From assembly GCF_018636735.1 (NCBI RefSeq), contig NZ_CP045200.1, forward strand, positions 2,944,001-3,008,000: 64,000 nt of DNA, read 5' to 3'. Position numbers and translations under genes: made by a program. Below are positions 8,146 to 16,588 of the stretch, piece after piece (positions within the stretch are counted from its first letter, which is position 1; each line of letters opens with the position of its first letter). Under the pieces are notes generated by a model. That model did no database searches. It had not been told where the DNA came from and was given only the letters and a program-made list of their open reading frames with translations. Source of the DNA: Erythrobacter sp. 3-20A1M. GTDB taxonomy: Bacteria > Pseudomonadota > Alphaproteobacteria > Sphingomonadales > Sphingomonadaceae.

Positions 8146-9552
8146 ATGGCATTCAAAGGGCTCAGCCCGATCCTATACGGCGGACGCGAAGTCTGGCCGC
8201 TGGTAGAAGGCGGCAAAGGCGTCTCGGCCACCAATCACGCCAGCTCCGGCGCATGGGCCGCAGCGGGCGGTATCGGCACCGTCAGCGCGGTAAACGCCGA
8301 TAGCTACGACGCCGAGGGGAAGATCATTCCCCAGGTCTACGAGCAGCTGACTCGCAAGGAACGGCACGAACAGCTCATTCGCTATGCGATCGACGGAGCG
8401 GTCGAGCAGGTCCGCCGCGCTCACGATATCGCCAATGGAAACGGCGCAATCAATATCAACGTGCTGTGGGAAATGGGCGGGGCTCAGCCTGTTCTGGAAG
8501 GCGTTCTCGAACAGACCCGTGGCCTGGTCACCGGCGTCACCTGCGGGGCGGGTATGCCGTACAAGCTGGCCGAGATCGCCGCCCGGTTCGAGGTTTGCTA
8601 CCTCCCGATCATCAGTTCGGCCCGGGCATTTCGCGCCCTATGGAAGCGCAGCTATCACAAGGTCGGCGAATTGATGGCCGCCGTGGTGTACGAGGACCCG
8701 TGGCTAGCCGGGGGGCACAACGGGCTCTCCAATGCCGAAGATCCCCGCAAGCCGGAAGATCCCTATCCACGGGTCAAGGCGCTGCGCGAAACGATGCGAG
8801 CCGAGGGCGTGTCGGAAGATGTGCCGATCGTGATGGCCGGCGGTGTCTGGTATCTGCGCGAATGGGACCACTGGATCGACAATCCCGAACTCGGGCGGAT
8901 CGCCTTCCAGTTCGGCACGCGCCCGCTGCTGACGGAAGAAAGCCCGATCCCGCAGGACTGGAAAGACAATCTGCGCGACCTGGACGAGGGCGATGTCCTC
9001 CTTCACCGCTTCAGCCCGACGGGCTTCTATTCGAGCGCGGTGAAGAACGATTTCCTCTACGATCTGATTCACCGGTCCGAACGCCAGATACCTTACAGCA
9101 AGGTCGAGGCGGGCGAGCATACCAAGCAGCTCGACGTAGGCGTGCGCGGCAAGAACTTCTGGGTCGCGCCCAAGGACTACGAACGGGCGAAGGGCTGGTT
9201 CGGGGAAGGCTATACGGAGGCGTTGAAAACGCCCGACGACACCATCGTCTACGTCACCCCCGAAAGCCGCGACATCATCCGGAAGGACCAGAAGGATTGC
9301 ATGGGGTGCCTGTCGCACTGCCAGTTCTCCAGCTGGAAGGATCACGACGATTTCACCACCGGCCGTCTCGCCGATCCGCGCAGCTTCTGCATCCAGAAGA
9401 CCTTGCAGGACATCGCCCACGGTGGCCCGGTCGACGAGAACCTGATGTTCGCCGGGCATGCTGCCTATCGGTTCAAGCAGGACCCGTTCTATTCGAACAA
9501 CTTCACCCCGACGGTGAAGCAATTGGTCGACCGCATCCTGACCGGCGATTGA
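8146..9552 (+). CDS. NAD(P)H-dependent flavin oxidoreductase, nitronate monooxygenase-like, with C-terminal Cys cluster
   Basis: FMN-dependent TIM-barrel protein of 468 residues. Barrel features include GVSATNHASSGAWAAAGGIG near the N-terminus, GVTCGAGMPYKLAEIAARF, PIVMAGGVWYLREW, and a C-terminal phosphate-binding region RIAFQFGTRPLLTEES. This matches the nitronate monooxygenase/FabK superfamily, which oxidises nitronates or reduces enoyl thioesters. It is about 100 residues longer than typical members. The extra C-terminal part carries four cysteines, at 385, 388, 392 and 415 (CMGCLSHC, then SFC), which could ligate an iron-sulfur cluster. The substrate is not deducible. It stands alone, 28 bases after the methyltransferase gene. 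Confidence 0.8.
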   Translation: MAFKGLSPILYGGREVWPLVEGGKGVSATNHASSGAWAAAGGIGTVSAVNADSYDAEGKIIPQVYEQLTRKERHEQLIRYAIDGAVEQVRRAHDIANGNGAININVLWEMGGAQPVLEGVLEQTRGLVTGVTCGAGMPYKLAEIAARFEVCYLPIISSARAFRALWKRSYHKVGELMAAVVYEDPWLAGGHNGLSNAEDPRKPEDPYPRVKALRETMRAEGVSEDVPIVMAGGVWYLREWDHWIDNPELGRIAFQFGTRPLLTEESPIPQDWKDNLRDLDEGDVLLHRFSPTGFYSSAVKNDFLYDLIHRSERQIPYSKVEAGEHTKQLDVGVRGKNFWVAPKDYERAKGWFGEGYTEALKTPDDTIVYVTPESRDIIRKDQKDCMGCLSHCQFSSWKDHDDFTTGRLADPRSFCIQKTLQDIAHGGPVDENLMFAGHAAYRFKQDPFYSNNFTPTVKQLVDRILTGD

Positions 9553-9672
9553 TACGGTTCGCGGAGCGGCAAACAATCGCGCCGGCCAGGACAAGAGCGC
9601 CTTCGGCGGCGTGAGCATTGATAACGCGGCTGCCGATAAGACATGGCCCTACCCTGACGGGGGAGGGATCGT

Positions 9673-10701
9673 TCAGACCAGCGCGTCGAGAACCTGGTCA
9701 GGGGGGCGGTGCCCGTCGGCCCAGAAGCGGATGTTCGCCACGACCTTATCGCCGGATGCCTCGCGTCCCTCGACCGTGGCGCTACCTATATGAGGAAGGG
9801 TCATGACGTTGGGATGGGCGAGCAGGCGGGGATCGATCGCGGGTTCGTCGGGATAGACATCCAGTCCCGCACCGATCAATCGGCCTTCCTCCAACATGCG
9901 GACCAGCGCGTCGTAATCGACCAGATCGCCGCGAGCCGTGTTGATGAGCGCGGCCTCGTCCTTCATCTTATCGAGCCGCGCCGCGTCGATCATGTGTCGG
10001 GTTTCGTCGGTCGATGGGCAGTGGAGCGAGAGAATATCGGAACTGGCGACGAGCTCGTCGAGATCCGCGACATAGTCGGCGGAAAGCATGCTTTCGATCG
10101 CACGGGGCAGAGGCTTGCGATTGTGATAGGCAATACGCAGGCCGAACGCCTTGGCGCGGTGCGCCACGGCCTGCCCGATGCGTCCCATGCCCACGATGCC
10201 CAATTGCTTGCCGCCCAACTGGCGGCCGAGCATCGCGGATGGAGCCCATCCGGTCCAGTCGCCCCCGCGCGTCAGCGCGACCCCTTCGCGCAAACGCCGC
10301 GGAACCCCGATGATCAGGGCCATCGCCAGATCCGCCGTATCGTCCGTGAACACGCCCGGCGTGTTGGTGACCATGATCCCGTGCCGCGCCGCCGCGGCCA
10401 GATCGATGTGGTCGGTACCCGCGCCGAAGCTGGCGATCAGCCCGAGACGGCCCTTCGCCTCCTCGATCATCGCCGCTTCGATGCGATCGGTGACAGTCGG
10501 AACCAGGACGTCGCAATCGCGCATCGCCGCGATCAGCTCGGCTCGCGTAAGCGGCCGGTCTTCCGGATTCAGCTTCGCGTCGAAGAGCTCCGCCATGCGC
10601 GCCTCGATCCCCGGCATGAGGTGGCGGGTCACCACCACGCGTGGCGTGCCCTCTACCCGGCGGCCCGGTTCCCGTTTGCCTCTCGGATCATCGCTCTGCA
10701 T
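9673..10701 (-). CDS. D-isomer-specific 2-hydroxyacid dehydrogenase (glyoxylate/hydroxypyruvate reductase-like)
   Basis: NAD(P)-dependent oxidoreductase of 342 residues. The Rossmann signature LGIVGMGRIGQAVAHRAKAF lies near residue 170. The catalytic Arg is in NTARGDLVDYDAL, the Glu in GLDVYPDEPAI and the His in LPHIGSAT, so the Arg-Glu-His set is complete. Members reduce glyoxylate, hydroxypyruvate or related 2-ketoacids; the exact substrate is not determined. The first about 20 residues are Arg/Pro-rich and may be untranslated, but no better downstream start precedes the TPRVVVTRHL strand. It is convergent with the flavin oxidoreductase and divergent from the SH3 lipoprotein. Confidence 0.88.
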   Translation of the reverse strand: MQSDDPRGKREPGRRVEGTPRVVVTRHLMPGIEARMAELFDAKLNPEDRPLTRAELIAAMRDCDVLVPTVTDRIEAAMIEEAKGRLGLIASFGAGTDHIDLAAAARHGIMVTNTPGVFTDDTADLAMALIIGVPRRLREGVALTRGGDWTGWAPSAMLGRQLGGKQLGIVGMGRIGQAVAHRAKAFGLRIAYHNRKPLPRAIESMLSADYVADLDELVASSDILSLHCPSTDETRHMIDAARLDKMKDEAALINTARGDLVDYDALVRMLEEGRLIGAGLDVYPDEPAIDPRLLAHPNVMTLPHIGSATVEGREASGDKVVANIRFWADGHRPPDQVLDALV

Positions 10702-10791
10702 GTGCCACGCTGATTGGCCATTCGTCTCGATATGGTCAAGCGCGGCTTGGCGGTTGCCGGTGCTGGCCGGATCGCCGTATGACGATTCGCG

Positions 10792-11265
10792 ATGCGCGCT
10801 TCGATCGCTTACCTTGTCTTGTTCGCTGCTCTCCTGGGCGGGTGCTCCCTGCTGGACCGGGACGACGACGCCCCGCCATATTGGGTCAGCGTGCGCGCGA
10901 CGGAGGCGAACCTGCGCGTGGGGCCCAGCGAATCCTATCGCATCCTATGGGTCTATCATCGCCCGGGCCTGCCGATGAAGGTCGTCAGGGAACACGAAGG
11001 TTGGCGCCTGGTTCGCGATGCGGAAGGGGCACAGGGCTGGATGGTCTCGCGGTTGCTGACGCGCGATCGGTCCGCAATCGTGATGGGCGACGATAGCGTG
11101 GCGATGCGAAGCGAGCCGGCGGCGACCGCTCGCGTGAAATGGCAGCTCGAACCGGGTGTGATCGGGCGGCTGGGGTCTTGCGAAGAAGGCTGGTGCCGGA
11201 TGACGATCGGCGATCGTGGCGGATACGTGCGGGCCGACGCGCTATGGGGCGCCGGCCCACCTTAA
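10792..11265 (+). CDS. Bacterial SH3-domain lipoprotein
   Basis: Exported protein of 157 residues with signal and lipobox LLGGC at residues 14-18, so probably a membrane-anchored lipoprotein. Two SH3-like repeats follow. The first starts VRATEANLRVGPSESY and includes GWRLVRDAEGAQGWM. The second starts VAMRSEPAATARVKWQLEPG and includes GWCRMTIGDRGGYV. This is the family of SH3_4-type proteins thought to bind cell-wall peptides. It is divergent from the hydroxyacid dehydrogenase, with 90 bases between the starts. Confidence 0.8.
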   Translation: MRASIAYLVLFAALLGGCSLLDRDDDAPPYWVSVRATEANLRVGPSESYRILWVYHRPGLPMKVVREHEGWRLVRDAEGAQGWMVSRLLTRDRSAIVMGDDSVAMRSEPAATARVKWQLEPGVIGRLGSCEEGWCRMTIGDRGGYVRADALWGAGPP

Positions 11266-11288
11266 GACATCCGGTGCGACGGAGCTTC

Positions 11289-11681
11289 TCAGTCCCCGGA
11301 TCGGACCACCGATACCCTCTCGCCACGCTGGTCGGTGGCGCTGAATGCGCCCGCGGCATCGGGCTCGGACAGTGTCCAGCAACGGGGCTCGCCATCGCCA
11401 TCCTTGTCGAAGCAAGTTTGACCGGCACTATCGGCCACCGTGCCGTCTTCCCGTTTCCCATCGCCATAGTCGGCCGAGTACGTGCCGTCCTTGCCGATGG
11501 TCGTGCGCCACTTCGTACCGTCCGCCGCCGTTACTTCGTAAGCCCCGGACCGATCTTGCGGTGCCTGAACGGCCGCCGGCTCGACGCTTGGCGCCGTGTC
11601 GGTCGCCTCCGCGTCCGCATCCGGGGTGGCCGAACAGGCCGACAGCGACAGACCTGCCGCGAAAAGTATCGTAATTTTCAT
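11289..11681 (-). CDS. Small hypothetical lipoprotein
   Basis: 130-residue protein with a signal peptide and lipobox LSAC (MKITILFAAGLSLSAC), so probably lipidated. The mature part starts with a Thr/Ala/Glu/Pro-rich linker, followed by a small domain (GAYEVTAADGTKWRTTIG, then GQTCFDKDGDGEPRCWTL) with two Cys that may form a disulfide around an acidic DKDGDGE loop resembling a calcium loop. The start at 11681 is chosen because it directly begins the signal; an upstream ATG at 11735 adds only Arg-rich sequence. No family was recognised. It is convergent with the SH3 lipoprotein. Confidence 0.65.
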   Translation of the reverse strand: MKITILFAAGLSLSACSATPDADAEATDTAPSVEPAAVQAPQDRSGAYEVTAADGTKWRTTIGKDGTYSADYGDGKREDGTVADSAGQTCFDKDGDGEPRCWTLSEPDAAGAFSATDQRGERVSVVRSGD

Positions 11682-11771
11682 GGGTTCCTCTCCCCTTGGT
11701 GAACCCAGACTACGCCTCATCGCATGCTGTCGCAAATATTCCCTGTCGATAGCGCGAAAGCGGTCGGGCGA

Positions 11772-12968
11772 TCAGGCCATCTCCACCGCGACCGCGGTGG
11801 CCTCGCCACCACCGATGCAAAGGCTCGCGACGCCACGCTTCTTGCCCTGCTGCTTCAAAGCGTTGAGCAGGGTCACGAGGATGCGCGTGCCGCTGGCACC
11901 GATGGGGTGACCGAGCGCAGTGCCGCCGCCGTTGACGTTGATCTTCTCGTGGGGGATGCCGATGTCGCGCATTGCGAACATGGCGACGCACGCGAAGGCT
12001 TCGTTCACCTCCCAGATATCGACATCGTCCGCCGACCACCCGGCCTGCTCCAGCACCTTCTCGATCGCGCCGATCGGAGCGACGGTGAACTTGGCAGGCT
12101 CCTGCGCATGGGCGGCGAGACCCACGATCTTCGCTACCGGCTTCTGACCGTTGTCGTTCGCCACGCTTTCCCGGCTGAGGACGACTGCCGCCGCACCGTC
12201 CGATATCGAGCTGGAGGTCGCGGCGGTGATGGTGCCGTCCTTGGCGAAGGCAGGTCGCAGGGTCGGGATCTTGTCCGGCTTGCCACGGCTGGGCTGCTCG
12301 TCGGTATCGACCACGGTCTCGCCCTTGCGGCTCGTCACCGTGACCGGAACGATCTCGTCGGCGAACGCGCCGCTCTCGATGGCCGCATTGGCGCGGCGCA
12401 GGGATTCGATGGAATAATCATCCATCTGCTCGCGGGTGAGCTGATATTCGTTCGCCGTTTCCTGCGCGAACGTGCCCATGGCCCGGCCTTCCTCGTAGGC
12501 GTCCTCCAGCCCGTCGAGGAACATGTGGTCATAAGCGGTGTCGTGGCCGAGCCGCGCGCCCGAGCGGTGCTTCTTCAGCAGGTAGGGGGCGTTGGTCATG
12601 CTCTCCATCCCGCCAGCAACGACGTAGTTCACGCTGCCGCTCGCGAGTGCTTCGGCACCCATGATCACGGTCTGCATGCCGCTGCCGCACACCTTGTTGA
12701 CGGTGGTCGCCTGAACCGATTTGGGCAGGCCCGCCTTGATCGACGCCTGCCGTGCGGGTGCCTGGCCGAGCCCTGCGGGAAGGACGCAGCCCATATAGGT
12801 GCGGTCGAAGCTTTCCGGTGCGACGCCGGACCGCTCTACCGCCGCCTTGACCGCCGTTGCACCCAGATCCGTCGCGCTTGCATCGGCCAGTGCGCCTTGC
12901 ATGCCGCCCATCGGGGTGCGCGCATAGGAGAGGATGACGATCGGATCGGAAGCGGCGAACTGGGTCAT
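11772..12968 (-). CDS. Acetyl-CoA C-acyltransferase (thiolase)
   Basis: Thiolase of 398 residues that condenses two acyl-CoA units or cleaves 3-ketoacyl-CoA. All catalytic parts are visible. The nucleophilic Cys is in NKVCGSGMQT, the NEAF motif in VNEAFACVAMFAMR, the His in GGTALGHPIGASG, and the second Cys in ASLCIGGGEATA. The length and the GHPIGASGTRILVTLL region fit biosynthetic acetoacetyl-CoA thiolases (AtoB/PhaA) well, but a degradative role is possible. It is transcribed divergently from a coniferyl-aldehyde-type dehydrogenase, with 76 bases between the starts. Confidence 0.9.
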   Translation of the reverse strand: MTQFAASDPIVILSYARTPMGGMQGALADASATDLGATAVKAAVERSGVAPESFDRTYMGCVLPAGLGQAPARQASIKAGLPKSVQATTVNKVCGSGMQTVIMGAEALASGSVNYVVAGGMESMTNAPYLLKKHRSGARLGHDTAYDHMFLDGLEDAYEEGRAMGTFAQETANEYQLTREQMDDYSIESLRRANAAIESGAFADEIVPVTVTSRKGETVVDTDEQPSRGKPDKIPTLRPAFAKDGTITAATSSSISDGAAAVVLSRESVANDNGQKPVAKIVGLAAHAQEPAKFTVAPIGAIEKVLEQAGWSADDVDIWEVNEAFACVAMFAMRDIGIPHEKINVNGGGTALGHPIGASGTRILVTLLNALKQQGKKRGVASLCIGGGEATAVAVEMA

Positions 12969-13044
12969 GGGTAAGGATACCTTTCGACTGGCTACGGAAA
13001 TGGTTAGGTTGGGGGCGAGTTAGGACTCTGTCCCTGCGATAGCA

Positions 13045-14493
13045 ATGGAGCGATACATGACCGGAACGAGCGAAGCCGACCTGCGATCCACGCTCGAGGC
13101 GCAGCGCGCGGCCTTCATCGCTGCGCGTCCCGAACCGATCGAGGCTCGCAAGCAGCGGATTCGCAAGGCGATCGCGCTGCTCGTCGATCATGGCGAAGAT
13201 CTCGCGCGGGCGATGAGTGCCGATTTCGGCAATCGTAGCCACGATGCCAGCATGATGACGGACATCGTCGGCACGATCGGCTTCGGCAAATACTGCCTGA
13301 AGCATGTCGAGGGCTGGGCGAAGACCGACAAGCGGTCGTTGCGTTTCCCGCTGCCTCTCCTGGGTGCCAGGGCCGAGGTCCGTTACGAGCCGAAGGGGGT
13401 CGTGGGCATCCTCAGCCCGTGGAACTTCCCGGTGAACCTGTCCTTCGGTCCGCTGATGCAGGTTCTCGCGGCGGGCAATCGCGCGATGATCAAGCCGAGC
13501 GAATTTACCGAACGCACCAGCGACCTGCTGGCCGAACTGGTCTCGGGATCGTTCGCCAGCGACGAGATTGCCGTCGTGACGGGCGGGCCGGAGGTGGCGC
13601 AGACCTTTTCTTCGCTTCCGTTCGACCATCTCGTGTTCACCGGTTCGACCGATACCGGGCGCAAGGTGATGCAGGCGGCGGCAGCAAACCTCGTTCCGGT
13701 GACCTTGGAGCTTGGCGGCAAAAGTCCCGTGGTCCTGGGGGAAAGCGCCGACCTGACCCGGGCGGGCGAACGCATCGCATTGGGGAAAATGCTGAACGCC
13801 GGCCAGATTTGCCTGGCTCCCGATTACCTGCTGGTGCCCGAGGACAAGGAGGAGGGGGCCATCGCGGCGGTCGAACTGGGCGTGCACGCGATGTATCCCA
13901 CGCTGCTGGCGAACGAGGATTACGCATCGGTGGTTACCGACCGCCATTTCGACCGGCTCCAGGCGATGGTCGCCGACGCGCGGGAAAAGGGCGCGGAAGT
14001 TGTCGAGGTAAATCCCGCGGGAGAGGATTTTTCCAACACCAATGCGCGCAAGATGCCCCTCACCATCCTGCGAGGCGTCACCGACGACATGCAGGCGATG
14101 CGCGAGGAAATCTTCGGGCCCGTCCTGCCGGTCAAGACCTACAAGTCCGTCGACGAGGCGATAGGGTACATCAATGCGCACGACCGTCCGCTTGGCCTCT
14201 ATTATTTCGGGAGCGATTCGGGCGAGCGCGAGCAGGTGCTTTCGCGAACGATCTCCGGCGGGGTAACCGTCAACGACGTGGTCATGCACGTGTCGATGGA
14301 GGATCTGCCGTTCGGCGGGGTGGGGCCTTCCGGCATCGGGTCCTATCACGGGCCCGAGGGCTTTCGCGAATTCAGCCATGCGCGGGCGATCTATACGCAG
14401 CCGAAGATCGATGTCGCGAAGCTCGCCGGGCTGCGTCCGCCCTATGGCAGCGCCACGAAGAAGGCGATCGCGCGGGAAATGAAAAAGGCCTGA
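13045..14493 (+). CDS. Coniferyl aldehyde dehydrogenase-type NAD(P)+ aldehyde dehydrogenase
   Basis: Aldehyde dehydrogenase superfamily, 482 residues. Key elements are the cofactor-binding GILSPWNFPVNLSFGPL and FTGSTDTGRKVM, the catalytic Glu in LELGGKSPVVLG and the catalytic Cys in NAGQICLAPDY. The C-terminal oligomerisation part includes PFGGVGPSGIGSYHG. The GQICLAPDY motif and lack of an N-terminal extension fit the CalB group, which oxidises coniferyl and similar aromatic or medium-chain aldehydes. The true substrate is not shown by sequence alone. ATG starts exist at 13045 and 13057 (residue 5). Confidence 0.85.
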   Translation: MERYMTGTSEADLRSTLEAQRAAFIAARPEPIEARKQRIRKAIALLVDHGEDLARAMSADFGNRSHDASMMTDIVGTIGFGKYCLKHVEGWAKTDKRSLRFPLPLLGARAEVRYEPKGVVGILSPWNFPVNLSFGPLMQVLAAGNRAMIKPSEFTERTSDLLAELVSGSFASDEIAVVTGGPEVAQTFSSLPFDHLVFTGSTDTGRKVMQAAAANLVPVTLELGGKSPVVLGESADLTRAGERIALGKMLNAGQICLAPDYLLVPEDKEEGAIAAVELGVHAMYPTLLANEDYASVVTDRHFDRLQAMVADAREKGAEVVEVNPAGEDFSNTNARKMPLTILRGVTDDMQAMREEIFGPVLPVKTYKSVDEAIGYINAHDRPLGLYYFGSDSGEREQVLSRTISGGVTVNDVVMHVSMEDLPFGGVGPSGIGSYHGPEGFREFSHARAIYTQPKIDVAKLAGLRPPYGSATKKAIAREMKKA

Positions 14494-14528
14494 TTCCCGG
14501 CGTATTGCGAGTGGTTCGCACGTCCCAG

Positions 14529-14561
14529 CCCCTTGCACCCGTGGGAGCAGGGGACTAGTGC
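14529..14561 (+). promoter_or_regulatory. Hairpin and candidate -35/-10 upstream of nuoA
   Basis: A GC-rich inverted repeat (CCCCTTGC with GCAGGGG, positions 14529-14553, one bulge) lies between the aldehyde dehydrogenase and nuoA. A possible sigma-70 promoter overlaps it: TTGCAC at 14533-14538, 17-base spacer, TAGTGC at 14556-14561. There is no T run, so intrinsic termination is doubtful. The region must hold the nuo promoter if the operon starts at nuoA, but this assignment is tentative. Confidence 0.25.
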
Positions 14562-14600
14562 GCGCCCGAAACCTTTCAACCTTTTGCGCGAGTCCGGTCC

Positions 14601-14975
14601 TTGGTCGATCTCTCTCAATATCTTCCGATCCTGCTGTTCCTCGGCATCGCGCTCGGTATCTCGGCGCTGTTCGTGTTCCTGCCAATGGGCGTGTCGCGCC
14701 TGACCGGCGCGCACAATCCCACCGCCGCCAAGCTTTCGGAATACGAGTGCGGCTTCCCTGCGTTCGAGGAACCACGCAGTCAGTTCGACGTGCGCTTCTA
14801 TCTCATCGCGATCCTCTTCCTCGTGTTCGATCTCGAGGCCGCGTTCCTCTTCCCATGGGCGGTCAGCCTGGACCTGACCGGATGGCCCGGCTGGCTGACG
14901 ATGATGGTGTTCCTGTTCGAACTCGCCATCGGCCTCGCCTATGCGTGGAAGAAGGGCGCGCTCGACTGGGAATGA
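14601..14975 (+). CDS. nuoA: NADH-quinone oxidoreductase subunit A
   Basis: First gene of the complex I operon. It is a small membrane subunit of 124 residues with three transmembrane helices (about 10-30, 68-88, 95-115). The conserved loop [21 protein letters not shown] contains the ECG motif near the quinone site, followed by [10 protein letters not shown]. The only in-frame start compatible with the family N-terminus is TTG at 14601, since no ATG or GTG lies upstream in frame. The stop is one base before the nuoB start, suggesting translational coupling. Confidence 0.93.
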   Translation: MVDLSQYLPILLFLGIALGISALFVFLPMGVSRLTGAHNPTAAKLSEYECGFPAFEEPRSQFDVRFYLIAILFLVFDLEAAFLFPWAVSLDLTGWPGWLTMMVFLFELAIGLAYAWKKGALDWE

Positions 14976-14976
14976 C

Positions 14977-15528
14977 ATGACCGACCAAACCACGCTTCCC
15001 CCCGCCGCCCAGCCGGGCGAGGTCCGCCATCCGGACCAGGACTATTTCCACGCGCTGCAGACCGAGGTGAACGACAAGGGCTTCCTCGTCACCAGCACCG
15101 AGGACCTGTTCAACTGGGCGCGCACCGGCTCGCTCTGGTGGATGACCTTCGGCCTCGCCTGCTGCGCGGTCGAGATGATCCACGTCAACATGCCGCGTTA
15201 CGATATGGAGCGGTTCGGCGTCGCCCCGCGCGCATCCCCGCGCCAGTCCGACGTGATGATCGTGGCGGGTACCCTGTGCAACAAGATGGCCCCGGCGCTG
15301 CGCAAGGTTTACGACCAGATGTCGGATCCGAAATACGTCATCAGCATGGGCAGCTGCGCCAATGGCGGTGGGTATTACCATTACAGCTATTCGGTCGTGC
15401 GCGGCTGCGACCGGATCGTGCCGGTCGATATCTACGTTCCCGGATGTCCTCCGACGGCCGAAGCGCTTCTGTACGGCGTGATGCAGCTCCAGCGGAAGAT
15501 CCGCCGCGTCGGGACAATCGAACGATGA
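14977..15528 (+). CDS. nuoB: NADH-quinone oxidoreductase subunit B
   Basis: Peripheral-arm subunit of complex I carrying the terminal 4Fe-4S cluster N2, which passes electrons to quinone; 183 residues. Cluster ligands are visible: the tandem Cys in [13 protein letters not shown], one Cys in [17 protein letters not shown] and one in [14 protein letters not shown]. The ATG at 14977 directly follows the nuoA stop, and the longer frame to 14941 overlaps nuoA coding sequence and was rejected. Its stop overlaps the start of the next small gene by four bases (ATGA). Confidence 0.96.
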   Translation: MTDQTTLPPAAQPGEVRHPDQDYFHALQTEVNDKGFLVTSTEDLFNWARTGSLWWMTFGLACCAVEMIHVNMPRYDMERFGVAPRASPRQSDVMIVAGTLCNKMAPALRKVYDQMSDPKYVISMGSCANGGGYYHYSYSVVRGCDRIVPVDIYVPGCPPTAEALLYGVMQLQRKIRRVGTIER

Positions 15529-15740
15529 GCGCGCGCGTGACTCTCGCCGGGCGGATAGCCGTTTTTGCGGTAGCTCTGGTTTCGGTTCTCAACGCACTCG
15601 CTCGTCCGGGTACGAGGGAGTTTTTCATGCGGTCGGCACCGGCCGTGGCCGAGGCGGCGCTGGCCTTGCTCGTCGTGACCGTCGCTGGGGGATTGGCTCT
15701 GTTCGCGCTGAAGTGGCTGGTAGCGAGAGATATCGGATGA
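15525..15740 (+). CDS. Small two-TM membrane protein embedded between nuoB and nuoC
   Basis: 71-residue protein with no recognised family. Two hydrophobic segments (about residues 8-24, [17 protein letters not shown], and 42-63, [21 protein letters not shown]) are joined by a basic loop. ATGA overlaps at both ends (15525-15528 with nuoB, 15737-15740 with nuoC) give strong support that it is translated as part of the operon. It is not one of the 14 standard Nuo subunits. Possible roles are a complex I assembly or accessory factor, which is inference from position only. Confidence 0.7.
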   Translation: MSARVTLAGRIAVFAVALVSVLNALARPGTREFFMRSAPAVAEAALALLVVTVAGGLALFALKWLVARDIG

Positions 15741-16588
15741 CCGTGGTTCATTCCGCCCCCAAGATCGCCTCGAACGAAGGCGTGCGCGATGCGCTTTCCG
15801 GTGCGCTCGGCGATATGCTCGTCGAAGCGCGCGAAGAGCATGGCGAGATCCTGCTGCATGTCGCCCGCGACCGGATCGAGGACGCGCTGCGGCTTCTTCG
15901 CGACGAGCACGAATACCAGCAATTGATGGAGATCGCCGGGGTCGACTACCCCAGCCGGGCCGAGCGGTTCGAAGTCGTCTACATGCTGCTTTCGGTGACG
16001 AAGAACCATCGCGTCATGGTGAAGGTTCGCGCGGGCGAACGCACCCCGGTTCCCACGGTCACCACGCTGTGGCCGAATGCGGGCTGGCTGGAACGCGAGG
16101 TGTTCGACCTGTACGGTGTGCTGTTCGAAGGCAATACCGACCTTCGTCGCATTCTGACCGATTACGGGTTCGAAGGGCATCCTTTCCGCAAGGACTTCCC
16201 GCTGACCGGCTATATCGAGCTGCGGTATTCCGAGGAGGAGCAGCGGGTGGTGTACGAGCCGGTCGAGCTGGCGCAGGATCTGCGGCAATTCGATTTCATG
16301 AGCCCGTGGGAAGGCGCCGACTACGTGTTGCCGGGTGATGAGAAGGCGCAGACACCTCCGGTCGACGAACCTTCCACCACCGACAAGCCGGGCGAGACCG
16401 GCGCAGGGCCGAAGGCCGATGCGGAAGCGAAGGAACCGGTCGGCGACGATCCGCCTGCGGCGAAGAACGGGGGCACGACCGAAGAGGAAGCTCCCGAGCC
16501 GACGCAGAGCCGGGAAGACCGGCCCAAGCGCAAGGGCAAGACGCAGGAAACGAAGCAGGCGACCCAACCGAAGAAAGACGACCAATGA
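15737..16588 (+). CDS. nuoC: NADH-quinone oxidoreductase subunit C with long charged C-terminal tail
   Basis: Peripheral-arm complex I subunit (30-kDa family), 283 residues. The core has the conserved MEIAGVDYPSRAERFEVVYM, NAGWLEREVFDLYGVLFEG and LRRILTDYGFEGHPFRKDFP motifs. The core ends near residue 200. A further 83 residues are low-complexity, rich in Glu, Asp, Lys, Pro and Thr, ending in a Lys-rich stretch. That tail is not part of the catalytic fold. The start at 15737 overlaps the previous stop by four bases. The stop likewise overlaps the following lipoprotein gene (16585-16588). Confidence 0.94.
   Translation: MTVVHSAPKIASNEGVRDALSGALGDMLVEAREEHGEILLHVARDRIEDALRLLRDEHEYQQLMEIAGVDYPSRAERFEVVYMLLSVTKNHRVMVKVRAGERTPVPTVTTLWPNAGWLEREVFDLYGVLFEGNTDLRRILTDYGFEGHPFRKDFPLTGYIELRYSEEEQRVVYEPVELAQDLRQFDFMSPWEGADYVLPGDEKAQTPPVDEPSTTDKPGETGAGPKADAEAKEPVGDDPPAAKNGGTTEEEAPEPTQSREDRPKRKGKTQETKQATQPKKDDQ

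Noticed and set aside
12529-14775. 748-codon minus-strand frame antisense to the aldehyde dehydrogenase
   Set aside because: It lies opposite a gene with clear catalytic motifs and has the biased composition of a GC-rich shadow frame; no family character.
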